Assembly: GCA_024867545.1 (NCBI GenBank) | Contig: JANFNE010000006.1 | Location: 930,001 to 994,000, forward strand | DNA: 64,000 nucleotides | Reading direction: 5' to 3' | Source: Phytopythium helicoides | Lineage: Eukaryota; Oomycota; Peronosporomycetes; Pythiales; Pythiaceae | In this document: in pieces, positions 22,432 to 33,276 of the stretch | Numbering within the stretch: the first letter of the stretch is position 1 | Layout: each line of letters begins with the position of its first letter | The notes under the pieces: generated by a model | The model's database searches: none | Told to the model about the DNA's origin: nothing | Seen by the model: the letters and a program-made list of their open reading frames with translations, nothing else | Translations under genes and position numbers: made by a program

Positions 22432-25400
22432 ATGGAGGAGAAGCAGGGAAGAGAGGAGAGGAAGGTGGAGACGATGGAGGAGGAGGAGGACGGAGATGGA
22501 GGTGTTGAGATTGTGATGGGGACGCCACTCCCGCCGCCTGCACCGATGCTTGACGTTTACCGAGTTGCGGACGAACGACTGCAGGATGCGGTCTCCGATG
22601 AGGCGAAAGAAGAGAGTGGGGAGGAGAAGAATGGGCATGAGGGGACGAGTGAGTGGGCCAGCTCCCGACGCAGTGCTAGGAGTCGAGCATCTACCCACCC
22701 AAAAGTCCCGAAGCTATCTGCACGGAGAGTTGACCAAGCTGAAAATGAAGAAGAACTCAATGACGAGGCAAAGCGAACTGAGCTGCAAGCAGCAGGCACC
22801 AATCACGAAAATGAAGCTTCTCCAACCGCCCCAATAATGGTACAGGATTTTAGCGATGTCGGAGACGACATCGAAAGCGGCATGTTGTCACCATCGGGGG
22901 AGAGCAAATTGGATTCGGAGGAGGCTGCATCAACATTGCCATCAACGCCTAACGTCAATTATATCCACCAAGAATCTTCCAGTTGTAAATCAAGCGCAGA
23001 AGATCTCGAGATGCAGTCTACCGAACGCAATACTGAAGTATCGGATAAAGCTGAAGCAAGTCTTGGTGGTAAGGCCGAATTGAATATGCCTCAACCTGCT
23101 GAGGCTCAACACCATGGGTTAGAATCAGCGCCGACATCTGTCGTTATTTCTGCAAATGATACGATTGCTTCTGCGAATGCACCAACAACGCAGTCTGAAT
23201 GGATTTCGTGTACAAGCGAGTCTGGTCACATATACTATTACAACCAAGTCACACACGAATGCCGCTGGCAGCTTCCTCAAGGGATCTACCGAAGCGAGCC
23301 AGATGTATTTACTGTCGTTTCTTCTCCAGATCAATTGAAGTATCTCGAGAATGCACTTCTTGGAGGCTTAGATCCCAATATCACAGACGAAGATGGATCG
23401 ACACTGCTTTATCGTGCAGTCCAGGCTGGAAACGAGCTTGCTGTTGAGCTGCTGATAGCTTACGGGGCAGAAGTCGACCGCTCTACTTCTACTGAGGTAA
23501 TGACTCCACTCCTTCTGGCATCCAGACTAGGCAAGCTTCAGCTTTTCAAAATGCTGTTCGCATGTGGAGGATCGCTCTTGTCGAGAGACAGCTTTGGAAA
23601 TTCGGTCGTTCATTTAACGGTTTGTTCGGGGAACAATGAACTCCTTGAAGCTGTTCTAGATGCAGCGCAGCGAGCTGGTATTTTGCTAATCAATTGGCAA
23701 AACAGTGATGGTGAAACTGCGTTGCATTTTGCAGCACAATTAAGTAATCCGGAGGCTGTTAGATCGCTCCTGGGGCGTGGTGCAAATGTTCGCGTGGAAA
23801 ACTCTCACGGACAGACTCCGGTAGTTGTTGGTGTTCTGGCAAATAGCGTTGAGTGCGTGCAGCTACTCCAAGAGATGGAATTTTCCCAGTCTTCTGAGCT
23901 CACCATTGTCTCGCCTAGCACATCAACTCTCGCTGCTGAATCTCTGAGCGAAGACGTGAGTGACGTCGATAAGCTCTTGTCAACTATTGTCCCGAAGCCT
24001 GAGGGATGCGACTATGAGGTCCTTGAAGCGCTTCGTAGCTTTGTTGACGAAACTCAACAGGCAATAAATGCCCTTGAAGAACAGCTCAAGGTACGTCGAT
24101 ATCGTTGATTCTCTGGTCAACGTGCCCATTTTTATCAGTATGAACTTGTTGGAACAGGACAAGAAGCGCAATGAGAAGAAATACAGTGCTCAAATGTCAT
24201 CGCTTTCCGCAAGCTTGCGCAGTGCAAACGAAGAAGTGCAGAAGGTGACCCGAACTGCTTGTATTTAGTTGCATACTTGCCTAATCATTTGTATGTCTGT
24301 GTAGGAGAAACAGTTGCGGATTGAGATAGAGGCGAAGGCAATGGACCAAGCTGCTCAATTTCAAACTCTTCAGACTCTCCAACTCGCAACATCAACGAGA
24401 TGTTCGATGCTAGAGTCGGTTGCGCGCGACGCGTATGCCAAACTAAAGAAGGAACGGGGTGATCGTGCAAAAAGTGAAGAAGTTCTGTACCAGAAACTGC
24501 AGCAGTCGCTCGATCAAAATGCATCTCTCATGGCTTCGTTGCAAGCTCTCCAGATGTCCGCCACAACTAAAGAAAGCACCAATAGCCCAGTGTCTGTTCC
24601 TTACGAGTACGAGAGCTCATCGTTAACCTACCCGAGGAGAGAGAGTTTGCCTGGCTTGGAACAAGTCCAACTTTCTGGTAACAATCAGCCAACGTACGCC
24701 TCTAACGACTCGATCCAACACCACACATCTATTTTATCGCCACCAACTCGGAAACGCAATTCTAAGCACAACGTCAAGTGGGGTGAAGTTCGAAGTGGAG
24801 ATATTGCGACACCAATCAATACTTCTGACGTCACTCCGCCAGTTCCAAATTCTCCTCCTCCAATCCCTCTTCCTCTTACTGCTCCAAGCTCACCATCTCG
24901 TATTCAAGCGGTGTGGAATCGATTTTACGAGAACATGGATAGCGCGGGTGTGCCTTCGAGTATCATCTCTCGTAGTGTGCATCCAAATGCGTCACTCTTT
25001 GACTCAATTCGAAGAAGCGACTTGCACACACTTCAGAGAGTCTTACTGTCGGGCTGCTCTCCCAACCAACGTGATTCAGCGGAAAAAGGGACACCTCTGC
25101 ATCTAGCGTACGTTTTTGTCTGTTTCTCTGTTGAAAATGTGGTTATCGGTTCTGACTTGCTTGTTATGGTATAGCTGTGAGCTTGGCGACCTTGATGCAG
25201 TCATGATGCTTTGCGAGTTTGCCGCCGACTTGGAGGCAAGAGACGAAGATGACAACACGCCATTGCTAGCTTCTTGCACCCAGGGAAACTATGAGTGTAC
25301 CAAATTTCTGCTACAAAGCGCAGCAAGCTTGAACGTTGTAAACAAGAATGGCGAGACAGCTTTGCATGTGGCAGCCTGGGACGGGAGCGCTGAGTGTGTG

Positions 25401-26033
25401 GCGATTTTGCTCGAGTATGGCATCGACACTTCGTTGACAAATTCATTCGGTCTCACTGCACTGAGAAATCTTAAGACACGCTCTCCACTACGTCACAAGT
25501 TTGATGACATGGGTCCCGATCACCCCATTATTCAGACGATCCGAATTCTGGAAAAGTACGAGTCGGACGATACTTCAGAGGTAAGCGTTTCTCCGTGTAC
25601 AATATCTTAGCTGCTGAAGGCTAACAAAAACACTAGCTCGATAGCTCAGGAGCAGGAGAAAAAGTGAAGGAGGCTGCGATTGTGGCCCCAGTAACGCAGC
25701 CGAGCTCTCAGACGCAGTCTTTGAATTCGACATGGAAGGTAGAGTGCTTATATTTACATGCGTTCTCCATCACGTTGCTGACATAAGTATCAAATCCTGG
25801 ACATATAGAGTTGGCTGTTTGGCTTTAGTGGGGCTCTACCATCAGGTCCCCAAGGCACCGAGGAGAAACACGTAGACGTGCACGAAGAAGCAGATAGCAA
25901 TGGTGAAGAAGACAGCATGTCATCCTACGATGACGCCGACCTCGACACCTCATTCCAGCCCGTTCCACTGAAGCCGCTGACGCCTCCGCCCGAGATCCAA
26001 GAGGTTTTGCGTCGAGCCAAGCAGCAGCAATAG
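22432..26033 (+). CDS. WW-domain, ankyrin-repeat and coiled-coil scaffold protein
   Basis: Six exons: 22432-24090, 24158-24244, 24305-25107, 25175-25580, 25637-25738, 25809-26033; 1093 aa, all junctions in frame. The first 250 residues are acidic and low in complexity. A WW domain follows (SEWISCTSESGHIYYYNQ...CRWQLP, about residues 255-283). A first ankyrin block is next (GSTLLYRAVQAGNELAVELL, NSDGETALHFAAQLSNPEAV), then a coiled coil spread over exons 2-3. A Pro/Ser-rich linker precedes a second ankyrin block (GTPLHLACELGDLDAV, NGETALHVAAWDGSAECVAILL), which an intron splits in the TPLHLA|CELGD motif. No catalytic domain is visible. It is the second WW protein within 10 kb and shares the ankyrin theme with the gene at 15675; a scaffolding role is inferred. 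Confidence 0.85.
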
Positions 26034-26781
26034 CAGCACTTGTGTTTTGCATTGAGATCATAGCGTGAACGTGGAAATTTGTTTCTTTCGATCAACAAGC
26101 AAAAATACCCACTTGCAAAAAAGACTTCGTGAAGCCTTGAGAAGGTCGCATCTCCAAGCAGAAGAGTCGATGGAGCTTGTCATGGCTCCCTCCTTCGTCA
26201 CATTGTCTCTTTTCTCGAGTTGCTCTGCATGTTCGTCAGCTACGGTAGATCTTTTCTCGCCGCGATCTCAGCCGACCGGCGAAAGGCTGCGTATCTTGTC
26301 GTGTGGCGTACTTGGCGTTTCGTTCTTCCTGATTGGCTGTAAACTGCAACTTTCCCGTTCCAATTTCATCGAATGCCGTGTCTCGCACTCCATCTCCGAA
26401 CCGAATCTCTCTGCCTACAATCGTCAAGTCAACGCGTCCAGCCGAAAAAAAATACCCAAACAAAAAAATTTTCTCAGCCGCAGCCCTACCTCCTCTCTGA
26501 TTGGCCAAAACCCAGTCTCCATACTCACGGCAAGTCAGGGGCTTCAACGCTTCCAGCGGAAAAAAACCGAGCTGCTCGCCGCGGAAGCGACGGCATGACC
26601 GGCGGGCGCGACGGCTCGCCACGACGATCGCCAGGCTCCCGCGCCACTCGCAGCGCCCGCGGCGGCCGCCCCAGAGCTTCGCGCGCGCGCAGCGCGAGTT
26701 TCCGCGCTCCAAACGACGCCCGGGAGCCTCGAAACGGCCGCGAGGCTGGCGCCCGGACCGCCGCGCAGGCGTGAGGCCGCC
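26034..26781. other. Intergenic region with CCAAT boxes and an imperfect direct repeat
   Basis: 748 nt without a supported gene. ATTGG (CCAAT complement) occurs at 26332-26336 and 26500-26504. A 23-nt element at 26429-26451 recurs at 26544-26566 with two mismatches; each copy ends in a poly-A run. An open frame on the plus strand (26065-26598) lacks an ATG start and family signal, so I do not call it. The region probably contains the promoter of the gene at 26782. Confidence 0.4.
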
Positions 26782-27681
26782 ATGCCCACCACGGCCTGCC
26801 ACGTCAACATCCGCGCGGCGGCGCGGCGCAACTCGCTCGTCAGCGACCCGGAGGACATGCTGCTGCTGCGCGAGAAGCTCACGCGCATCGCAGTGGCCGT
26901 CGACGCCCGCGAGGAGGAGGACGACGACGAGGTGGACGCGTTCGACGAGGCCGCGGCCAGGAGGAGGCGCCGCCCGCCGCCGTTCGCGGTCTTCGGGCTG
27001 CACGCCGGAGAGCGCCCGTCCACGCCGCCGTCCTCGCCGCAGCCGAGAGACGTGCTGCGCAAGCAGCTGAGGCTCAAGAACCAGGTCGCGGCAGCCAGGA
27101 GGCGGCTCGGCAGCGCCAGCGTCGTCGGCTCGGACGAGGACGAGGACGACAGCCAGATTGGATTCAAGACGCGCGCGGGGCCCCTGCTCGGCACGACGTT
27201 CGTGAGCGTGGACGAGGTAGAGATCACGAGGGCGGAGGAGGTTGTGGGGCCTGTCCACTGCGGGGTTATGACGCCACCGCAGGCGCAGAAGCTGTCGGCG
27301 TCCTCGCCGCGCGTGCGACTGTCGATCCCGAACCACCTTCGCGTCACGTCGGCCTTCAGTGTGCTGAGCAAGAGGCCGGAGGGCATGAGGAAGCGCAAGT
27401 CGGTGCATGTTGAAGACACTGCGGCGCCAACGGTCGTTGGCGACTCGGCCATGGGGCGGCAAGGTGGCGGCAGTCTCAAGAAGACGTCGAGTCAGGTTAA
27501 TATGCTGTCGCATGACCAAGCCGAGGAGCGTGGCGCGAGGTTGTTCAAGTCGTTCAGCAGCAGCGCGCTGTTCCACCGCAAAGACCTCAGCAACAACAAG
27601 GACGAAGACATGGAAGAGGCGTGGCCCGACCCCGAGCCGCCCGAGAGCCCGGAAGCGTCGCTGGACGAGCCCGAGAAGTGA
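26782..27681 (+). CDS. Hypothetical low-complexity, charged protein
   Basis: Single-exon gene, 299 aa; I do not recognise a family. It is rich in Arg, Glu, Asp and Ser, with an acidic run after residue 45 (EEEDDDEVDAFDE), a basic patch (RRRRRPPP), a second acidic run near 118-126 and a basic KRPEGMRKRKSV cluster that could act as a nuclear localisation signal. Several RxxS sites (RRNSLVS, RKRKSV) look like basophilic kinase targets. The opposite strand is also open for 520 codons (27798-26236), but that frame is Arg/Leu/His-dominated, as expected of an antisense shadow of GC-rich coding. The plus frame has natural composition and an ATG in good context (GCCATGC). Function is unknown. Confidence 0.55.
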   Translation: MPTTACHVNIRAAARRNSLVSDPEDMLLLREKLTRIAVAVDAREEEDDDEVDAFDEAAARRRRRPPPFAVFGLHAGERPSTPPSSPQPRDVLRKQLRLKNQVAAARRRLGSASVVGSDEDEDDSQIGFKTRAGPLLGTTFVSVDEVEITRAEEVVGPVHCGVMTPPQAQKLSASSPRVRLSIPNHLRVTSAFSVLSKRPEGMRKRKSVHVEDTAAPTVVGDSAMGRQGGGSLKKTSSQVNMLSHDQAEERGARLFKSFSSSALFHRKDLSNNKDEDMEEAWPDPEPPESPEASLDEPEK

Positions 27682-27934
27682 CAGGAGCGGTGGCGAGTGA
27701 TAGATATCGGCGTGTGTGTCTGAAGATGTGCCTTGAACGTTGTAGTCGATAGGAATTTCAACATTTGCTAAAACAATGATTGCCCTGGGTGATGGCAATT
27801 TCCACAGAGAATGGCTCGCGAAAAGTAGATTAGAGGATAACGACCCAGCCTCCCTGGTGGTTCATTTCGACATTACCGCTGGCCGACTCGTGCTCACTCA
27901 TCTTTGCGCGCAGCTACCGAACACAACTACTCGT

Positions 27935-27968
27935 CTAGAAAGTGCCGAGCCCAGCAAATGGGTTGTGC

Positions 27969-28001
<33 letters not shown>

Positions 28002-30502
28002 TGTTGCGGGGGCTGCTGCATGCCAAAACCGCCGCCCTGGTTCATCATGCCGCCCATGGCGCCGGGCTGCTGCATACCCATGCCGCCCATCATCGGACGA
28101 GGCTGCATGCCACCTTGCATGGGCATCTGACCCATCTGCATTTGGCCGTAGCCCATTCCACCAGGCTGGCCCATATTCATACCACCCATGCCGTAGTTCA
28201 TACCGCCGCCCATCTGATTCATCATTCCCACGCCTCCCATCGGAGCGGGCTTGTTGGGAAGACCCGCCAGATTATCGAGCCCGCTGAAGCTGTTGTGGTT
28301 CCCGCTGGGGCCAGGCTGTCCGGGGCGGCTTCCGCTTGCAGACATGCCGCTTGATGACGAAGAACTCAGGTTGTTCAGGTCGAACAGACCAGAGCCAGCA
28401 CCCCATGCATCGTTCCGCTTGGGCTCGGACTGCTGGCTTGAAGAGCTGTTCGTCCGCTGGTGCCCGGCACCCTGTTGAGCAATGCCGGGATTGGACATTG
28501 TGCGGGCTTGCATGCCACCTTGCATGCCACCCTGCATGCCACCCTGCATGCCGACCATTCCACCTTGCTGAGCGGGAGCCTGCATGCCGAACTGCCCGAA
28601 CTGGTTCTGCGCTTGCTGGTTAAACATCGGTGCAGGCGCGCCTGGCTGCTGCCCAAACGCATTCCCGCCCATGAAGTTTTGCTGTTGCGGCTGTGCACCA
28701 GTAAACGAGCCAAACTGAGCGCCACCAGCTTGCGCAGGGGCACCACCAGCGGCGGCGCCAAACGGGTCGAACGCAGGCTGGGGCTGCGCAGGGGCGGCAC
28801 CCGCAAAAGCGCCAAATCCTTGCTGCTGGGGTGCGGCAGCGGGGGCAGCCGGGGCACCGAAAGCGGCAAACGCTGCCTGACCAGCAGGAGGAGCAGCAGG
28901 GGCAGCAGGAACTGGCGCAAACGGATCAAATGCCGGAGCGGGGGCTGGCGGGGGCACATGTTTAGTTAGCACTTTGTGATCGAAGGGTAACATATCGGTG
29001 AGCAAACAAACACACCAGCAGGAGGAGTGCTTCCAGTCGAGCCAAAGAAGTCGGTATCAAGGAGTGACGGCGCGGCAGACGGACCCTTCGTCGCGGCAGC
29101 AGCTTCCTCCTGCAGAGCGAGCGAAATCACGAATAGTCAGAGACTTGAAGTGTACACCTCGACAATGCTGCTTTGTTCTCACCTCCTTCTTCTTTGCCCT
29201 ACGCTTGGACGATGCGGTGCGACGCTTTGAGCGGCTCTGCATGAGAAAGAATCGTTTCGTCAATAAGGATGCAGAATACTATAGATTGCGAACCAAGCAC
29301 AGCGTACATCGTCCTCCGAAGCAGACTCGTCACTAGGCTCATCTATGAACAACATGCAATGGATTCACAGTGAGAACTCGGCGTCGCCAAATTAAAAACA
29401 GGGGTCACGCACCTCGGCTCTTGTCGCGACGGTTGCTGCGGCTGTTGCTGTAGTCGTCCTCTTCTTCTTCCGCATATCGGCTCGAGTATCCGCGGCTCTC
29501 ATCCCGTCCACTGCCACCGCTGTAGCCGCCGCCGCCACTGTAGCCGCCGCCGCCACCACCACTGTAGCTGCTGCCACCACCGCCACTGTAACCTCCTCCA
29601 CCGCTGTAGCCGCCACCTCCACTGTAGCCGCTGCCGCCCCCGCCGCTGTAGCCCCCACTGCCGCTGTAGCCGCCTCCGCCACTGTAAGCGCTGCTTCCGC
29701 TGTAGCCGCCACCGGCGTATCCACCACCGACACCGCTGCCGATGCCAACGTACTTGTCGCGTAGACGGCGGGCCTTCTCGCGCTCTTCGCGGATGATATC
29801 ATTGTTGTTAAGCATGTCCACGATCTGCTTGGCCTTCTCGCGAACTGCAAGCCGGCATATCATTTTCGTTAGTGACCTCGCTCCAACCCACGTGGCCAAG
29901 TCACAATGCGAGCCCACCTCCGGCGCCCTTGTCCGCCGAGCCATCATGGTACGAAAAGTCCGAGAGCTGGCGCAGCTTGAACATGTGGTCGCGTGCGTTC
30001 TCGACGACGCGTTCCGTGCCGTTCTTGACGAGGTGGTCCAGCAGCGTGAGCGCCTGGCGTTCCAACCCGCTCATTAGCTTCCAAAACTCGTCCATCCCCA
30101 CGCAGCAGCCAGCCCCTGGCGCACCTTGAAGACCGAGCGCCACTGGCGCGCGTGGGCGTCGGTCGCCTCCCAGATCTTGCGCATGATCACCTGGTACGAC
30201 TCGCTGCAGGCGACATGGTCCCATCGTGAGCGCTCCTCCTCCCCCAAGCTTCCACCCGCGGCACTCACTAGTCGTAGGTGAGCTGCGCGATCTCGTTCAG
30301 CAGCGTGCTCGAGGCGCCCCAGTTCTTGTTGGACAGCGCCTCCTCCATCTTGCGCTCGATGTCCGTGCCCATCTTGGCCATGACGGCGTTCTTGCTGCGC
30401 GCACGAGCGTCAGTCCCTCCCCCCGCGCCGCAGCCACAGCCTCAGCCGCACGCACGCGTCGTCCACCGCATTGCGCAGCTTGTCCAGCGCGAACTTGTCC
30501 AT
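27935..30502 (-). CDS. Epsin (ENTH-domain endocytic adaptor) with Gly/Tyr/Ser and Met/Gln repeats
   Basis: Binds PI(4,5)P2 through the ENTH domain and recruits clathrin and EH-domain partners during endocytosis or endosomal sorting. Nine exons (minus): 30502-30456, 30394-30269, 30203-30125, 30053-29918, 29844-29413, 29342-29308, 29236-29183, 29109-29016, 28944-27935; 670 aa, all in frame. The ENTH domain fills the first four exons plus the start of exon 5 (KNWGASSTLLNEIAQLTYD, RKIWEATDAHARQWRSV, ALTLLDHLVKNGTERV, VREKAKQIVDML). Next come a Gly-Gly-Tyr-Ser repeat region (residues about 168-243), a basic SR/KR segment, and a long Gln/Met/Gly/Pro-rich tail with AFDPF and SFTG-like clathrin/AP2 peptides. 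The last residues hold HNPF, the NPF ligand for EH domains, just after a poly-Gln run. A CCAAT box lies 100 nt upstream (30601-30605). Confidence 0.9.
27967..28017 (-). repeat. CAG-type poly-glutamine tract in the epsin gene
   Basis: Nearly pure CTG/TTG on the plus strand (CAG/CAA on the coding strand) encodes about 13 consecutive Gln just before the C-terminal HNPF motif. An analogous but shorter Met-Gln-Gly-Gly repeat is coded at about 28507-28556. Confidence 0.8.
29511..29722 (-). repeat. Coding tandem repeat, Gly-Gly-Tyr-Ser-Gly type, in the epsin gene
   Basis: On the minus strand the unit is a 15-24 nt variant of Tyr-Ser-Gly-Gly-Gly-Gly repeated about 13 times, all in frame. The units vary in Gly number, so length polymorphism between strains is likely. 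Such Gly/Tyr-rich segments are typical of phase-separating or adhesive low-complexity regions; a role here is inference. Confidence 0.75.
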
Positions 30503-30863
30503 GCTCGAGCAGCGCGCGCGCCTCGCCCCCCGGCCTTTCTCGGTCGTTTCTGGGGGAACCAGGGGGCCGCCGCGAGGATTTCCGGACGCGCGAGCCGCCG
30601 ATTGGATGAAATGATGCACGGAAGGAGTGACGGTAACGCTGGTTCAGGTTCTGACCGTGGTACACGAGGCTCACACCACGCTGGTGTGCGCCCCACCATG
30701 GCTGTCAACGGAAGCTCGGATCATGAACAGCTAAGCTTCATTGCTCCCTCCCATTGATGCAGCTCCAACGACGTTCATACACTCACAAACTCATCGCTCC
30801 ACGCCAATCCTGCTGCTTGAATACACTACTGAGAGGGCAGACCGAGGCTGCGACCAAGAGGAG
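30503..30863. other. Intergenic region upstream of epsin
   Basis: 361 nt between the epsin start and the stop codon of the small membrane-protein gene. It contains one CCAAT box (ATTGG at 30601-30605). No coding signal is visible; the segment is likely the epsin promoter plus the 3' end of the upstream gene. Confidence 0.4.
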
Positions 30864-31169
30864 CTACAGGTCGGTCCTGGTTGGTCCGAGCGGCGTGGCG
30901 GAGGGCAGCAGTGGCGTGGCGAGCTTGAGGCTCGGCGATACAACCACGTGGACATCGCCGATCCTCGGAGGCGGCGGGCCCTGCCAGTAGTCGTCGGCGA
31001 ACACGCGGGAATTCGGCGCGCCGGTCTCCAAGTCGCGGTCGTGGCGGCGCTGCAGCACGTCCTGAAGCGTCCGGCGGTACTGCAGCCACGCGCGGCAGCC
31101 GGCGAGCGCGCCGATCAGCGCGGCGAGCACCACGAGGCAGTAGACGGCGACGAACGCGGCGCTGGCCAT
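30864..31169 (-). CDS. Small single-pass membrane protein, hypothetical
   Basis: 101 aa, one exon. The N-terminus is a strong hydrophobic helix (AAFVAVYCLVVLAALIGAL, residues about 4-22), followed by a basic segment (CRAWLQYRR, DVLQRRHDRD) and a Pro-rich C-terminus with WQGPPPPRIGD. This suggests a type III or signal-anchored protein with a cytosolic, possibly WW/SH3-binding tail (inference). ATG 31169 has good context and places the helix at the very N-terminus. The frame stays open to an ATG at 31391, giving 175 aa, but that extension has no recognisable character. No family was recognised. Confidence 0.45.
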   Translation of the reverse strand: MASAAFVAVYCLVVLAALIGALAGCRAWLQYRRTLQDVLQRRHDRDLETGAPNSRVFADDYWQGPPPPRIGDVHVVVSPSLKLATPLLPSATPLGPTRTDL

Positions 31170-31611
31170 GCACGGGGCTTCTACTGCTGCTGCGTGTTTG
31201 CGCTTTTCGATAACTGCTGTCGCCTTTTCTTGCAGCTTCAACTGGAGGCTGACCGATATGGCGCTGGGCTTCGCGACAAGAAAGCGGCGAGTTTTCTCGT
31301 CGCACGACCCTGCGACGTGCAAAATGCAACGACATATAATAGCGTCATGTGGGTACATGATATGAAAAATGGTGATGAGTGTACGAGACATAGTCTTTTA
31401 AATACGACCGGGCGTGTCGATACGTCGGTGCAACCTCCAAACGCCATATTGCACGCCTTTGCGCCTGGCGCCTGACCTGCGCGCGGGATGCGGGCGTTCA
31501 GCGCCGCGCGCCGCCGGTGACGAGCGCCACATCACCAGAAGCCAACTCGCGACGCCCCCCGCAAGCTCCAGCTCAAATCCCAGCCTCCCTCGCGCCTCCC
31601 CCGACGCCCCA
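31170..31611. other. Divergent intergenic region before the first acetyltransferase gene
   Basis: 442 nt between divergent starts. AT-rich segments lie around 31320-31405 and GC-rich sequence runs close to the ATG at 31612. No gene or obvious element was recognised. Confidence 0.35.
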
Positions 31612-33132
31612 ATGCTCGCCACGCTGCACAGGTGCGCGCTCGACGCCTCCGTCTCGCAGAAAGGCGCGCCGCGCTCACCGCTCGTCTCCGCGTCAACAGG
31701 CAGGCCGCGCGCTCGGCCGCGCGCTCGCTGGCGCCCGCGCTGGCCCAGGCGCGCACGTTCATGCTGCTGCCGCGGAGAGGCGGCGGCGGCGGCGACCCGA
31801 CGCTCACGCGCAACAAGTATAGGTCCGTGATCAAGGAGCAGCTCCCGCTGACGCTGGGCGGCTCGTTGCCGGAGGTTCGCATCGACTGGGAGCAGTGGGG
31901 CGACCCGTCGCTCCCGGGGGAGCGCACGGTGCTCGTGCTCCCGCCCTTCGCGCACTCGAGCCACGCGGCGTCGAACCGCGACGACCCGCGTCCTGGCTGG
32001 TGGGAGAACATGATCGGACCCGGCAAGGCCATCGACACGTCGTACTTCCGCGTGATTTGCCCCGCGGCGCTCGGCAGCCCGTTTAGCGGGACGTCTCCAC
32101 TCTCGATCGACCCTCGGACAGGTGTGGTGGGGTTTGACGATCATGGGTCGTGGACTTGTTGGTGACTGAGGATTCGTGGCACCAGGGGAACCTTACCGAT
32201 CCAGCTTTCCCCAGATCACCATCGCCGACATGGTACGAACTAAAGATGAGGTTACTTTTGTAAAGCCTGCAGGTTTTCATTATGTATGTGCTTGGCTACA
32301 GGCTGCTTGCCACGCCAAGGTCTTGGATGACGTCGGCATTGATCGAGTGCACGCCGTCGTGGGCGGAAGCATGGGCGGCATGCAGGTAACCAAAATAATC
32401 CCACTGCCCGTTGCTCTTTCGATCTAAAGTCTTGTCTTCATTTATCAGGCACTGGAGTTTGCTGCGCAGTTCCCAAAACGGTTGGAGCGGCTCATCGGCA
32501 TCACTTGCACTCACCAAAGCACTCCAGGCTCGGTGGCGTTCCGCCGAGTTCAGCGCCATGCAATCCTGTCGGACCCTGCGTACAATGACGGAAATTACCC
32601 TTCCGGAGCAGTGTTGAACGGGATGAAAATCGCGCGCGAGCTTGGCTTGACATGCTACCGCTCTCGCGAGGATCTTGACCAGAGCTTTGACTGGAACCCG
32701 ACAGGGGCAGAGAATTTCAACTCGGCAACATTTGACGTCGAGAACTACATGTCCTACGAGGCTGAGAAGTTCGCGCGTTCGTTCGACCCCAACTGCTACC
32801 TCCTGCTCTCAAAGGCGCTGGATCTGATGAACCTCGGTCGCGGGTACACCAACCTGGCTACTGGCACGAAGCGAATCACATGTCCGTCGCTGATCATCGG
32901 CATCAAGCAAGATCTTTTGGTGCCAGTCGAAGAGCAGCGCAACCTCGTTGCCATTCTCCAGTCATACGGTCGCAGCGCCAACCTGGTCGAACTGAGTTCC
33001 AAGTACGGCCACGACGCCATGTTTGTTGAAGACGCGCAGCTTGAGCTGCTGGCACCGATTGTGCACAAGTACATCGAGTACCCGATTGCCGACTTGCTCC
33101 CTGTCGAACAGCATCGATACAGCAGTCTCTAA
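31612..33132 (+). CDS. Homoserine O-acetyltransferase-like (MetX family) enzyme, copy 1
   Basis: Alpha/beta-hydrolase-fold acyltransferase of the MetX family, which activates homoserine (or serine) for Met/Cys synthesis. Five exons: 31612-31631, 31700-32121, 32186-32232, 32302-32385, 32449-33132; 418 aa. The first exon is only 20 nt (7 residues) and is supported by the equivalent split in copy 2. The nucleophile elbow GGSMGGMQ, the acid in KQDLLVP and the His in SKYGHDAMF form a complete catalytic triad, and NMIGPGKAIDTSYFRVIC is typical of the family. The N-terminus is Arg/Ala/Ser-rich and could be a mitochondrial transit peptide. The protein ends SSL. It has four introns against one in copy 2 at 43921. 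Whether acetyl- or succinyl-CoA and homoserine or serine are used cannot be read from motifs alone. Confidence 0.85.
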
Positions 33133-33276
33133 GTTGAGGGCACTTGTTGTGCTGCTCATTTCGTCGCGGCCGTGACCGAGAGCGGATCCGTGTACGCACC
33201 GATTACAAAGCTATACAATAGGTTGTATCAAAGTTCACACTCATTGACATTAACTATCTTCTCTTCACGTTCACAT

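Noticed and set aside
26236..27798. 520-codon minus-strand open frame over the orphan gene
   Set aside because: Repetitive Arg/Gly/Leu composition and no plausible start context; the plus frame has more natural composition.
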